64,000 nucleotides of DNA from Oscarella lobularis (taxonomy: Eukaryota > Porifera > Homoscleromorpha > Homosclerophorida > Oscarellidae). Below, one piece after another: positions 24,301-38,170 of this stretch; position 1 is the first letter of the stretch, and every line of letters starts with the position of its first letter. The DNA is taken from NCBI RefSeq assembly GCF_947507565.1, contig NC_089175.1, positions 7,119,733-7,183,732 of the forward strand, in the 5' to 3' direction. Both the position numbers and the translations under genes were made by a program. The notes under the pieces are model-generated. The model worked only from the letters and a program-made list of their open reading frames with translations. It ran no database searches and was not told the origin of the DNA.

Positions 24301-27300
24301 TTCCCCGTGCTGCGAGCAAGCACTTGGACATTTGTCTGAACATAAAAAAAATAAACACAAAAATGTTTGCACAAAACGAATGACAACGTACCAGCAGGTA
24401 ATTTGCTACAGAAAAACGGAAGACGTGTACGGCAATCCTCGATTTCCCATCCTGACGATGTTAATTTCAAGCAATCTCCGGATTTTCCTCCATTGACGCT
24501 TCCGTAGTCAAAGTTCGTTCCGTCGGACCACGACCATGCGTTCCCGTCGTGTCGGAGTCCAACCCACGCTTGTGCGATCGTTAGCGACGCCGGAGGCCGA
24601 GGAACAAGACCATTCAGAAATTTAGATACGGACGCATTGTGGATAGACCCAAGCTCCGATCCTTGGACCTAAAAATGAAATGACCAATAATTAAAGTGCG
24701 TCCAAGTTAAACTGCTTGCTTGCCTTGCAAAAAGAATTTGCCGAAGTCCAATCCATTGCTCCTTTAACGTACAAGTAGCAAAAAAAGTTCCCTTCCTCCT
24801 TTGAAGTCCATCCATACTGACAGCCTATAGTGACAAAATATTTTAGAAAACAAAACTCGTTTTCTTCCTCTCTCTATAGCGTACCTCCGTTATCGGTCCA
24901 AGGAGATTTCATCACAACCGGTGCAATGTCAGCCGCTGCCAAGAACGAAACGTCGTCTTTATCTCTCACGCGCTTTTCGGCGTCACTCACATTCATAATT
25001 CCCCACCAATTGTCGACAGCATTATGATGGCCTTGATCCGAATCAAATCCCGCAGCAAACTCGTATCGATTCGCAGGATTCGTGAAAACGTTTCCAGTGT
25101 ACGACGGCCCTACGCCAACGGCATGCACTGTCCATCGTTCGTTCGGCGTTTGTCCAACATTGAGATACAACGTGTTGTTGGCAAATTGTTGCCCAGAAAT
25201 CGACGATCTTTGGCCAGTTTCCCAATAAACGGTATAACGTCCGGTGTCGTTGTGAAATGTGTTGTCCACAACGCTAGTAGCGATTCTGTTGATTGTCAAA
25301 GTGTCGTAAAGAACTCCAGCAGAATTGTGATTAATCTTGTTGCTGAGAATCCTCGCTCGAGGCCCTGTTGAACTGGAAGAGCCAGAAATGCGAATAGTAC
25401 CGCCTCCCCTGTTTCTGACGATGCGATTGTCAAATACGTCAATTGATATTGATTCATTTCGACTCGTATAAAGATTTACGCTCACAGCTCCGCCGCTGTT
25501 GTCTGTTAGTCCGTTATTCTGAATGACGATGTTTGCATGGTCTGCTGAGATGGCAATTCCGGCGGCACGGCCTCTGTATGACGCTGTCGTAAAACGACCG
25601 TTGTTTGATATGGTGCTTCTCCTGATTTTAATGTCGCGAATGACTGAGCCGTAGCCCAAATTTCCACCATTTGTGACATTGCCATCAACTCCATTCCAGC
25701 TGTTGTTTGATATCACGGAACCTTCTATCGATACGCTTGAACGGTCGTACGTACTCTGACTAGAATTGAAAGCAATGCCAGACAGAGAGTTCGAAGCAAA
25801 ATGTCCACCGGACACAGTATGCGACAATTGAGAAGGATAAGCTGTAAAGAATAATTGAGTTTGATAATTAATGCAAACAACTACTCTTACTGATAGAATG
25901 TTGCTGAACGTATATCAGAACAAAGTTCCTCCGCGGATCAAAACTGGAGTAATAGTGCTCCGAATAAGTAGACACATACGACGACTTGCCCTTTGTTACG
26001 TAATGAAGAGAATCGCCCAGAGACTGAATTCTTCTCGAGCTAAAAATTGTTTTGTCATCAATGACCGTGCGGCTATCCCAGTATTGAAATTGAATTGCCA
26101 AAATATCAAAAGACAATACGTGGTTTGGGTCAGCTTCGATGTTGACCGTACAGTTCTGATAATTATAACCATTGCGATTCATTAATTTTGGTACGAATCT
26201 CAAATAAAATGGAGTCGACGCCGACAATATCCCAGATTGAGAGCAAATGTCGACAGGAGATACGATAGGGTAATTCCAAGAACTCTGCAAAAAGCCGCCA
26301 TCTGTCAACGCCAGCCCATGACCGCGGTTTTCAACAGCCGTTACTTCTTCCAATAAACTGGAAAGGGTATTGGATAATCTTAATCCTGTGCCTTCATTTA
26401 ATGACAAGTCAAGTTTGGTAATATTGGGGGCTGGCGAGTTTACAAATTCTACGCCTGTCCAAGCGTTTTTGGTCACACTTACATCCGTAAGAAGAAGTCT
26501 GTGCCCCACTACTTGAATAGCTGCAATTCTTTCCGCATTCGCGTATCCTGCACCAGACAGGAAAACGTGACTCATAAGTGACAGCTGCTGCAAAGATTGA
26601 GAAAATCGAACGCCGGACCAATGAAGCCACGACGGCTGCGGTTTGCGCGTCCAACAGCTAACATGCAACGCTCCGAGATGACATTTTGACCTTTGGAACA
26701 CGTAGTTGGCGCATTGCGCTAGCACTGATTCAGAGCTAGGGCAAATCAAATGCTCAAGCCATGCGTCTCGTGAGTATGAAGAATTTACATAGCGTGAAGG
26801 TGGCCACAGCCAATTGGCTTGGCTGTAACCGAGTTCTCGGCATACAACGCCTGACAAGTAGTAATTGTGACTGGTGCGATAGATATCTTCGTCATCCTGT
26901 AAAGCGCAAAGAGTTCCCCACGTCCCATTGTAAAATACTTCAGCAACTCCTTCGTGTGCTACTGCTCCAACGAGACGTATGTTTCCTACACTGCTTCCAA
27001 CGGACGACGAAGAACGTATAACTAAGCTGTTGTCAACAAACTTTATAGGCAGATTTTTCGTTCCTTGAGCAAGAAGACGACCTTCGACCATTATTCCTGT
27101 GTTTGCAGTGAATCGAAGCTCAACGCCAGCTTCGATTGTAAGAGTTTTTCCAGGAAGAACAGTAATATCACCCACAACTGTATACGGACTACTAGATATG
27201 GAAATAGTCATGCTTGTAGAAACACGTCCTCGAAGGATCGAATTCGGTCTCAGTATGGAAGTATCTCTGGATGAAAAGAGTGACACAGCCGGGCCCGATG

Positions 27301-30300
27301 GAGACGTAAGATACGGAAAATATTCAGCATTGGCAAGACGAGAACAGTATCCAAAGTCCACGATACGATCACGAATAGCAGCTTCATCCGCCGTTCCCCA
27401 ATAGTTTCTGCTGACGTTTACCGACAACTCTGACGAACTTTGAACTGGAAGTTGGATACCGAGTTCAAACTGTGATTCTGGATTGCTAAATTCATTGTTC
27501 TCCATGATAATCCGAGACGACATAGATACAACAGCCACAGAAGGATAGCCGTAATCCAAAGCGTATAATTCAGAAGAATTCACAGTGTTGTTCAGAAGAC
27601 GATTGTTTTGAAACAAAAATGGTGACGTTGTAAAATCGAAAGGAGATAGTTTGACGACGTACTTTCCACTATTGCTGTGAAAAACATTTCTCGTCACGCT
27701 GAGACTTTCAGCAGTTCCCTGCAAAAGCATTGCTCCACCCGTACTTCCACGGTGGCCGACGAACGTGTTTCCGCTAATGCTAGCAAGTGCGTTCAACGAG
27801 CGGTCAAAAATCAGCCCATATCGTGTTTGTCCTCTAAATAAATTTTCGGAAATCGTTACATCAGTCACTCCTGAATTTGAATAGGCCAAATAAACGCTAA
27901 CGCCGTCTTGGTTAGAATCAAAGACGTTTCTGGTCACGTTCCACTTTACAAATCGCGATTGTTGATTGTAGTCGTAACCGTACAAATAAAGACCACTGTT
28001 GCCACTATTGGACACGCGATTAGAATCGATTACGCGTGTGCGCTGTCCATTGTTATAGTGATAGTAGCTATAAATGCAGATTCCATTTGAACGGCTGTCA
28101 GTTATCTTGTTGTTCAAAATTTCGATGTGTCCTCGCACAGACGACATGTGCAGTCCTTCCCAACGAGAGTGCCGTATAACGCTGCTTCGCAAGGAGAAAA
28201 ATCCGTAGTGGGAACTAATGTAGATTCCGTAACTGGAAGAATTTTCTACTCTTGCGTTACTGATAAAGATGTCGTCATTGGTGCTTGAAAAGGAAATGCC
28301 TGTGCCAACTGAAAACAGATTAGCATCGTCGACTCGAGTAATGGGACGACCGGGTTTGGTTGAAAGAGCAACAGAATATAGAGCAAATCCAGGAGCACCA
28401 CTCTTGCTTCCTGTAGTGATCTCAACAAAGACGGAATTAACAGATGACAATAGGTTGTTGTCAATCGAATTCGTATTTTGACCACTGTACGTTCTGATTG
28501 TTGGCGAAGAGCTTGATGGTCCATTTCTGAACACAAGACTGTCGTCATTATAAAGCTGAACGGAAACGAGCGTCAGAGACAAGACGGTATTGGGAGGACC
28601 TCGAAGCTCGACAGAGCAGTAAATTCCAGCCAAATGATCGTCCTGATGTAAACCGAAGTAGGTTCCATTCTCAATGCTCACGTTCAAAACAGCTGGCACA
28701 GAACAAATCGACTGATATTTCGTCAATCCCCGCAGTGAGCTAGAGCTACGATACATGCGAATTCCTGTGCCCATTACATTTCTGACTGTAGTCCCGTGGA
28801 AGGTCAAATTTCGTGTCCTCGGACCATTAAATGATATTCCATTACGCCCTCCATCAATGACAACTCCCGTAATATTCACCTCTTCGTGAAGATATTCAAA
28901 AGACAAAGCGGTTGACGCGGAATCTTTTATAGTCACGTTGAGAAGTGTGGGCGACTTCAATATGGATCGCACGGAAGGTACACTTCTTGTCCTCCATTTT
29001 CCAGCCCCTTGGATCAACGTATGCTGCAGTACCGACGAAGGCAATGCATGACTGCTTCCTGAAACGGGGACGGTTGACGTCGGAGAAAATCGAATTCCTG
29101 CCCATCCTCCAAATTGTCTGCCATTACCAGATTCTACTGAATCAAAGCAATGGACATAAAAAGTCGTGAGGCAACGACTTAATGCTGAATATTTCCCTAA
29201 GCTAAAGGTGCAGTGATTAACATCAGTGGCATTTCCCGGACAGCTGAATTTTGTAATGATAGGAGTTCCCAACAAAGGATACCAGTGTTTACTACCATCA
29301 GAGCCTCGGCTGTAGCCAAGATTTTTACACGCTAAATCAGCAAGCTTGTTCAGAGATGTGTAGTCTCTGCTGACATTAGATGGTATGCAAATTGATCGCC
29401 ACGCTTGATCAAAATTAATTTGTAACGTACCATACGCGAAGTAGTTTTCATAAACATAACTGTCAGTGATACGAAATTCGCCGTCATTGCGTTGTTCTGA
29501 AGCAACAGAATGCCCACGAAATGTAACAGGGCTGACTGAACTTCCTAGTGACATCATGCTGCCTTCAACCAAAATGCCTCTGTTCGCCTTGACTTCAATG
29601 ATGACGCCAGCTTCAACAGAAAGTGAGCCTGTTGGGAGAATTGTAACATCCCTCGTGATTAGGTACGGAGAACCAGCCGCTGTCAACGTCACAGAGTCGC
29701 TCAGTTGACCTCCTACCTCTCCAGATAGAGTAACGAAGAGTGGGTAGTTTCTAGGATGACTTGATCCTGCCACGTCACATAGGTCGGCAGAGAGCAGAAA
29801 GGGAAAGTAGTTGATCGTAGCCAAGAAGTTCGAATCGTCGAAATCATAAATTCTGTTCTGAATAATTAGTTCGTTATCTGTACCCCAATAGTTGAGTGTA
29901 AAATTGATTCTGTCCAAGGAGGACGTTACTTCGACTCCATTGCCAACATCATATGAAGAGCCTGGATTGCCAAATACGTTGTGATAGACGTCTACGTTCA
30001 CACTTCTTGTCACTTCAAGAACGCAGTTGGGAAACGCTTTAGAGGCTATTGTTTTATCGTAAACAACGTTATTTTTCAACGTATTATTTCTGAAAAAGGC
30101 GATGTTTCGAACTTGCACTCCACTATTGAAGTACGTTTCAGGAGACAACAAAACGATTGACTTTCTCTTGTTACGAACAAACGTGTTTCCTTCTATGATC
30201 ACGGAACCCTTTCCATTTGCACTCAGCTCAACAACGTTTGAGATGGATCCAACGTCGTTCTCTTCAAACATGTTTTCAGAAAAAATCGCACTCTCGTCCG

Positions 30301-32400
30301 CTAGGTAAAAGTCTTGATGATAATAGAAACCGCCTCCGTTTCGACTAAACACGTTGTTTCTCACGCTAAACGACCCCACATATCCGTATTGGTGATACGC
30401 AAAGAAATGCATTGCATAGGAGCTTTGCTGAGAGGTTCCAACGCGAGTAACAACATTTCCCTCAAACGAAATTGCCCTATCCTTAGTCAATCTCCAGCCG
30501 TACGTGTACGGTTCATAACTTCGTAGGTAGAGACCTGCGTAGATGTACCTCCTTCCAGAATCAGTGCGTGATCCGTTGAGGATGTTATTCATCATGGTCA
30601 TATTACCAGCTCCGTTGCTATACCAGTAGACACCATAGCGATGGTCACTGACACGTGATTTAGAGAGTGTCATCAATGAAAAATAGCCATTCAAGTTAAT
30701 TCCGTCGTTGTAATTGTAATCACGTACGCCATATTGAACTACAGAGGTGTCTATCTGAACGGAATAACCGTTTCCTGAGATCTGTATGCCACCTTGTCCG
30801 TTGTCAATTGCTTTATGTCCAGCAACGAGAAGAGATCCAAGAGACCCTTGAAAACGAAGTCCGTAACCAGAAACTGAATGAATTGTTGAGCAATCCAGAA
30901 GGTTCACTTGTCTTGAGTCCAATCGATAACGAGAAACGTACGCTTTGATGTCGCCAGTCAAGCCAGAAGTGTACCAGTAATATGGCTCAAAGGACATCAC
31001 TAATTGATGATAGTCAGCTGTCACGTTATCTGCGTTTGACGACGTAGCGCAACGACCTAAATGCGAGTACCCTGTATCTCCATTTATCACTCGAAGACAC
31101 CCTCGACCGCTGATCAGAAAGCGGTGAAAGGAAACCGACAACCCGTAGCCAGGTGAAGTCTCCAAAACGCGGTAATAGTAACGAGAATATCTGTTTGCTG
31201 TTGTAAAGTTAAAGTAGACGCCCTCGTCATCAACAAAATATGACTTTTTGCCACCATTCATACTTCCCGAATAACTAAAATCATGCGAGGGAACGCTAAC
31301 AGTCGGTCGACCAATAGGAAAGGGAATTCTGGTGATGCTAATACCGTCTTGAGTACAGTTCTCAAGATGACATCGCAAGCACGTAAGACGGCGAGATGAC
31401 TGACCATTCAAGCCCGTTCCACTGCAGTTAAGAACAGTAACTGCTTCAAAGTCGATGTCTGCGTGGATATCATTGAGCTGAATCCCTGATAATCGACTGT
31501 CCAAAATTGTGACGTTGGTCATTTTGGCCACAGCTGACGTCGCTCTGATGGCCGCCACGTTTGCATCTGGAGTTGATCTACGAACCGTATCAGGCACAAT
31601 GCCTGCATTAAAAATCTGAACATTCTGCATCACACTCGATGTCGAGTAGTCCATCACTCCATATGACGACGTTGTCACCTTGGCACCTTCACTTTCAAAC
31701 GTGATTCCGCCCCAAAAACCCACGCTTCCTTCACCGCAGACAACACCAACATCCTCCCTGTGCACACAATTGTTATTGTTCCACTTCTGAGCGCGGCAAT
31801 CCAAAAGAGAATTCTCGACGCCGTCACAGTCAACGTTCGATAGCCCGGTGTCTCCCGTTCCAGCTCCAAATCGCTTCGTGCCATAGTCAGACCCTATTGG
31901 ATCATTGAATCCAAGATGACGACAGACGACTTTGGCGTTGTTTCGGTTCCAAAAATCGTCGCACACCGTTCCCCACTTCATGCTCGACGCATCGTACACT
32001 TCGATTCGGCCTTCGCGGGGAGTTGCGCCGCCCACAAGACGCAAAACCGCCGAATCGACTCCCACAGTCGCGTTGTGACGCATGATGATTATACGATCAC
32101 GTGAACTCGCGACGGCTTTGAGGGTTCCGTTCACGACGAGACGAACTCGAGCCTGAAAATTCAAATCCACGCCGGACTCTATGGTGAGCGTCGTTCCCTT
32201 CAACACAGTCAGGTCGCTGGTGACTGCGTAGGGACTCTTGGCTAACGTCAACAGCGTATCTGATGAGTAAACACCCCCGATTTCCGTTTCATAAGTCACT
32301 TGGAGAGAAACGTAAAATTGGAGTCAAAAAAGCGCGGAAACTTACAGATTTGATAAGGAAAGATGGTCACTGCCACCACGAGGAGCCATGTCAAAGCCAT
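15334..32400 (-). CDS. Giant Bark-like / VWD / EGF / cadherin transmembrane protein (~5,111 aa, 28 exons)
   Basis: Exon 1 (32400-32346) encodes a signal peptide; exon 2 (32298-25891) is 6.4 kb; 26 smaller exons run to the stop at 15334. All junctions keep frame. Approximate order in residues: signal peptide 1-18; SRCR 104-210, 955-1080 and 1788-1900, each within a beta-helix unit ending in an NYWG- or NWWG-type motif; C-type lectin 2474-2600; EGF; PSI-like 2661-2727; a long unassigned stretch; VWD from about 3612 ([20 protein letters not shown]); EGF-like repeats to about 4235; seven cadherin repeats ([20 protein letters not shown]); TM about 5003-5027; a 72-residue tail with NPAF, YEKI and YAEI. 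Bark/Anakonda organises tricellular junctions in flies; cadherins mediate calcium-dependent adhesion. A single gene is inferred from frame continuity; a boundary near 21600 (134-bp intron 21480-21613) is the main alternative. An in-frame TAG lies at 20511-20513. Confidence 0.78.
19029..19319 (-). other. Longest intron (291 bp) of the giant gene
   Basis: The donor follows the EGF exon ending at 19320 (GTAAGT) and the acceptor TTTGCAG precedes 19028. All other introns of the gene are about 44-134 bp. It separates the VWD-linked EGF repeats from the cadherin-linked EGF run, so it is a plausible seam of an ancient gene fusion. Confidence 0.6.
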
Positions 32401-32884
32401 GGATCCCTGAAGACAGCTCTTCTCGAATGATGCTCTGGAAAAACATTGGATTACGAAAAGCTGCACCTGAAGGAAAACGACTCTACACAGTGCATGCAAA
32501 GGGACGTCGAAGTTCTATCTATGCTCTCTCGGTGCGTACACTTACCAAAAGGCTTTCAAAGACGACTAAAGATGCACTGGCTCGACACCAGATGCGAGCG
32601 GTCACACGAGATGCGAGCGTGCGTGCAAGAGAGTGCGTGGGCTCCCCACTCAGTATGCAAACGCAACATCCTCTTTCCTTGCACGAGAGTGCAAAAGACA
32701 CTCGAAAGTGCGTTCTCGACGACAACTTCACGCAAAGGCGATAGATCTACACAGATGCATCCCTAGGAATCAAAGAAAAAGGGCCAATCACTCTAATGTA
32801 CGCAGAAGAATCCCTTAGAATAAGGCGCCCTAATATCAAAGATAACGGAAGGGGCCCATGCAGCTCTCTAATATACGCAGGTCA
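32401..32884. promoter_or_regulatory. 5' flank of the giant gene
   Basis: Counterpart of 3751-4234, conserved in order and sequence. It is presumed promoter plus 5' UTR. Open frames differ between the copies. No clear TATA box sits at a fixed distance from the start codon. Confidence 0.4.
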
Positions 32885-33475
32885 TTCCCGTCAACTCTAT
32901 TTTTTATGCGGGAGTAGCGTTCCATGCGCCTGAAACGTAAGCGCGCAACGAGTTAGAGACACTTGCACAAAATAAAGGGGCGTTCCCGTCAACTCTACTT
33001 TTATGCGCGAGTGGCGTTCCATGCGCCTGGACAGCAAGCGCCGCTCGCGCGCAACGAGTTAGAGAGACACTTGCACCCCGTAAAGGGGCGTTCCCGTCAA
33101 CTCGCGCGAGTGGCGTTCCATGCGCCTGGACAGCACGCGCCGCTCGCGCGCAACGAGTTAGAGAGACACTTGCACCCCGTAAAGGGGCGTTCCCGTCAAC
33201 TCTACTTTTATGCGCGAGTGGCGTTCCATGCGCCTGGACAGCAAGCGCCGCTCGCGCGCAACGAGTTAGAGACACTTGCACCCCGTAAAGGGGCGTTCCC
33301 GTCAACTCTACTTTTATGCGCGAGTGGCGTTCCATGCGCCTGGACAGAACGCGCCGCTCGCGCGCAACGAGTTAGAGACACTTGCACCCGTCAACTCTAC
33401 TTTTATGCGCGAGTGGCGTTCCATGCGCCTGAACCGCAAGCGCCGCTCGCGCGCAACGAGCTGCAGGCACCGGTA
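32885..33475. repeat. ~100-bp minisatellite, 6 units
   Basis: Six units, with gcgttccatgcgcc at about 32919, 33013, 33113, 33219, 33325 and 33416. Spacing varies (about 91-106 bp) because some units lack tctacttttatg or a flanking segment. The array is doubled relative to arm A (three units). It lies about 0.5-1.1 kb upstream of the start codon. Confidence 0.88.
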
Positions 33476-33639
33476 GGTCAAAAATTTGAATGAATACGAA
33501 ACCACGCGCCGAGATTCGCGAAACAACCATGTTCGTACCGAGGGGTAATTTTAATACTTTAGTTAACAGGCACTAACTTTTCCTAACTGTTACCTATCTC
33601 AAACATTTGACAGTTTCTCAGGGGCCCCCTTTTCCTTGA

Positions 33640-34055
33640 ATATTGCAATAATAATTGCAAAGGGAAAGGCCGACTCATATGCCATAAATTTTGCAATAAT
33701 AATTGCAAAAAGAAAGGCCGAAAAATCTGCAAAATAATATTTGCCAAGGGTAGGGCGAAAAAAATTTGTCACAACTATTGCAATAATCAGTTAAAGCAAT
33801 AGTAATTGCACAGGGAAGGCCCGACTCATCTACAGTAAATATTGCACTAATAATTGCAAAGGGAAATGCTACTCATCTTCAACAATTTTTGCAATAATTA
33901 TTGCAAAGGGAGGAACCGACTCATCTGCAATAAATTTTGAAAAAAAAAACAATAGCAAAGGAAGGGCCAAAAAGACCTGCAATAATTATTGCAATAATTA
34001 TTGCAAGGGACTCATCTGCAATAATCATTGCAATAATTATGGCAAGGAACGGGCC
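33640..34055. repeat. AT-rich palindromic array, arm B
   Basis: Counterpart of 4675-5175, with fewer units. It has the same ttgcaataattattgcaa cores and the gaaaggccgactcat spacer. Confidence 0.75.
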
Positions 34056-37000
34056 GACTCATATGTTTTACTAGAAGATCACAGGTACATCTGTGGAAAT
34101 AGAAATTAGTCGTGCACCTGTGCCCTATTTATGCAGTGGAATGTGGACCCTTTCTACATTTTCTAGCTATGGGCAATCAAAGCTAAGCCTTACCTATGCT
34201 CTTGCCTGAAGGTCAACTGTCCTTGATGTCGGTTGTGGCGAGATTGATGCCCAAGCCTTCAGAAGAAAATTTGTCTACACGAATTCGATAAATAGTTTGA
34301 TCCGGTGCACCTTGTTCTTTCAGTTTGAGGAGAGGACTATTCATGCACTCTCTCCCTCCCTCTCTCTCTCTCTCTAGTTCGTCCTTTGGAGGCCATGTTT
34401 TTCCTTTACCGACGCCGTAGGATCTTCGTCGTTTTCCGCTTTCTTCTCCTTGTCGCTTGGCGCCCGTTTGGCGTCGATCCTAGCTCCCTCGTCGAAAGAC
34501 GATTCCGGATCTGCTTTAGAGCTGTTTTTGCTCATTGGAGATGCTTTCGTCCGTTGCTTCTGCTTGCGTCTCAGTTCTAAACGCGTACAGTAAAGGCGTT
34601 CCGTCTACCATTTTTTCACGCGACCGCGTACGATAGTGCGCAGAAATCGCGCGCTAGGCACGTGCGCGACAAATTTAAGCTCGCACTACTTTTAGTCCGA
34701 GCAATACATAGAAAAAAAGACTAAAAAATTAAAAAATACGATAATTGAAAGGCAGCAAAATTTTTTAGTTAATAAAAATTCACATTAAATATTTTAAATA
34801 CAGTACAAATTATATACCTCGCTTGCTCAGATGGTCCGTCCTATGACGCGTTCGTTCTAAAAGAAAAGCATATTAATTAGCAACATCCCCGCAATGCTAT
34901 TCATAACTCCTTACCGATATAATTTTCCTTCCCCGAGCTGACGTCATTGCCAAGTCACCACCCCCTGGTTGCAGTTGCCGTTCCCTTGGTGATCCTCGCC
35001 GCTGCTCTTCCCATTCAAACTTTCAGCTCACCATTTTTGGCGATTGAAACCCGAGAAAAAAACAAAAAAATCGGTTAGAAAGAGTAACGTAGAGCGAATT
35101 TATAATAAAATTTAGAGTAACTATGGGCCAATTTTTAAAATATATAATTTGTGTATTAATTTATTTAACCCCGTGGACTCTAGCTTCTCTAACCTCTGCC
35201 TGACTGCCTTTCTACCTATCTATCCTATCCTAGATGTTTCCTAGCATCCTATCAACCTAGCTTGATCTCCCTTTATATTTCTTTAATTAAATTATTAATA
35301 TTAAATATTTGGCCCTTACTCTAAAGCTAAAATAAATTTAAACAGATCGTACCTGAAAAATGTTGATTCAATTTTTCGTTCTTCATCCACTTTCTAAAGA
35401 AAAAATGCAAATATAATAGATTGCATATGTCAATGCATATTCAATAATTTGATAAAATCTACTTGAAAGTTTAGTGAAGACGGCGTAGAGTTATGTCCTT
35501 CGTTCCTCTTCTTGATCCATCCTCTTGAAGTTCGACGATCCGTGGGAGAAGAAAGGAAGGGGGCCTTTGGTAACTGCAAAAAATGTAGATATTTAGTATG
35601 TGTTAAAAAGTGATATATTTTTTCTTACCTGGCAAATGACGGCTTCTGTCGCGATAGATTGACGTGAGGAAGGCATTCAACAATCGCAGACTAGCCATGG
35701 CTCCTTCTGGGAAGCTGCAATCCTACAGGCAATGAAGGAATACACGCACTTGGTCTGTAAAAGATAATATACTTACTTCGTTGCTTGGCTAGTTGGCGAA
35801 AACAACGGCCCAAACTGGCAGTTGTTCTGGGAATAAAATGGGCGTCTTTTAGGCCATATGCCTTCGGCCTTGAACTCCATTTATCCTGCATGCAAACGAG
35901 TTAGTACAGCTAAACAATAAAAATTTTATGCATACCCAATAAGCCTGGCTTGCCCTCAAACAGACGAAAGCCATAGAGAGAAATAGAGAGAGAGCGCGCG
36001 CGCTTCTCGCCAGGCCGGGCTCTTTCACACGCAAACACTATATCTAGGAAAGGAACACATGAAAGAGTTGCAAAACTATTTACTAAAACACTCACCGGGA
36101 TTTGCGGTGTGAAAGAAGTTCGGTCCACCAGTGGGCTCAAGAACCACACTACAGGCAGAATGTATTAATTAAATAATTATAAACGTAAGTAGATATTCTG
36201 TAATTAATTACCTGATGAACCGTTGGCACAGAATTTCTTCGTCTTCGTCTTCCTGTAGTCGCCCACTTCATACTTCTCCTGACATCTAAATCAGGTAAAT
36301 TATTCATTAATTATTTGATTATTAATTCTGCACGAGTTCGTGATTTTTATTACGTGATGACGACCGTTGCACGTGATTCTTTGTCCTTCGTCCCTCTAGG
36401 CGTCTTCTTAGCCCCGTACCCAGGCTCTTGTCTTTGTTCCGTAAAGGAGACAGACCCTGGACACGGGGCTAAGACCTCTCTGAGGTCATCGCCCCTCGCC
36501 CTCTACAAATGCAATCAATTGTATTGATAGTTTAATTAAAACTACAGTCAATTATTAATTTGAAACCTGTAGACGAACCTTCATCAGCAGCAACTAGAAA
36601 TATTTAGACCGGAAAAGGAAATAGGGCTGCTTACCGACCCACGCTGAAGAGCTGCCAGTTCCCACCGGGGAAAGCAAAAAACCTAGCCCTAACCGTATCA
36701 CACCGTGACATTTCACCGGGAAAGGGATAGGGCTGATACCGTAGACTAGACCGTGCAGTGCTGAAGAACTGACAGGTGATATAGAAAATGAACCCACCGC
36801 ATGGCAGCGCGACGTTCCAACAGGGAAGGGAAAGGGTGCACGATTAAAATCAGACGGGGAAAGGGAGTCGGTGCACCAACACCGTACCAAGTAAATAAGA
36901 GTATAGCTACGACACTGTACCGCAGTGCCAAAAAGAAAGGAAGTGGGAATTAAGTGGGCCCCTTCATGTAAAGCATTTGCATCCCAATAATTATTTATTT

Positions 37001-37319
37001 GTTTACTTAGTTAATTAACTACCGTGGTGAATACTTAAACTAAACCCCGTATCTTTACCCCATTCTCCCCTTCCCCCCCTTCCCTCCAACAAAGACCTCT
37101 CCCTCCCCATTTCCACCCCACCTGTTTCCCTATCCCATCCCCACATTTCAAAGACGACAATACGGAACAAAACACATAACAAATATCACAAAAGATAGAG
37201 TACTTCTCTAAAAGACGGAGAAGCCTTTTGGATTAGATTTGTGGCATATTTAACAGAATCTACACCTATAGTATCTGATATCTCACAATCCATTGGACCT
37301 AAATGAAAATCTACTATGT
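34056..37319. other. Non-coding duplicated sequence, arm B
   Basis: Counterpart of 5176-8399, including a short (TC)n run near 34357-34377. No gene recognised. Frames open here are broken in arm A and vice versa. Confidence 0.6.
36407..36473. other. Conserved imperfect hairpin, arm B
   Basis: Same foldback as 7539-7605. The outer 11-bp stem is identical and differences fall mostly in the loop and between stem segments. Confidence 0.5.
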
Positions 37320-38170
37320 TACAGAGAGACCTAGTACATTACTTTCTTCAATGGCAAGTCAGTCGAATGATTTCATTAAAGAAATTAAAACCTAGAATAC
37401 CTAGAAGTGGACATATTGCTTGACGTTCCTAAACTAAACCAAGTAATGTGGTAGAAAAATTAAACCTAGTGTAAACGTAAATATTGGAATTGGAAATCTA
37501 GTACATTACGTTCCTACTCTAAACACCTAGTACATGACTCTCCTAAAAAAAGTGGGATTACTCACGTGGTTTAAACTATTTTAAAACCTAGAGTACCTAA
37601 TTACAATTGGAAATGGAAACCTAGTATATTACGTCCCTATTCTAAAAACCTAGTACAATACTTTCCTAAAAGTCGGATTAGTCACGTGGTTTAAACTATT
37701 AAAATCTAGAGTACCTCACTAAAATTGGAAATGGAGACCTAGTATATTACGTCCCTACTCTAAAAACCTAGTACATTACTTTCCTAAAATTCGAATTAGT
37801 CACGTGGTTTAAACTATTAAAACCTAGAGTACCTCATTAAAATTGGAAATGGAGACCTAGTACATTACGTCCCTACTCTAAAAACCTAGTAAATTACTTT
37901 CCTAAAATTCAAATTAGTCACGTGGTTTAATTAAATACCTAAAAACAGATTAGATAATTTTTACCCTAAAATGCAAATAAGACACGTAATTAAAACCTAA
38001 ATGACGGATTAGCTACGTGGTTTAAAAATTTAAAACCTAGAGTACCTCAATAATCCATTGATCTAAAATACGAATTAGGCACGTGGTTTAAACAATTAAA
38101 ACCTAGAGCACCTCATTAATCCATTGACCTAGATAATTATCCTATAATCTACAATCAACCTAGATTACCT
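37320..38170. repeat. ~117-bp satellite array, arm B
   Basis: Counterpart of 8400-9370, with the same unit blocks (gagacctagtatattacgtc, tcacgtggtttaaactatta). Unit order and number differ slightly from arm A. Confidence 0.8.

Noticed and set aside
32904-33335. Long repetitive open frame on the minus strand (and its plus-strand counterpart)
   Set aside because: It runs through the ~100-bp minisatellite. The periodic peptide simply mirrors the DNA repeat and the frame is not kept in arm A.
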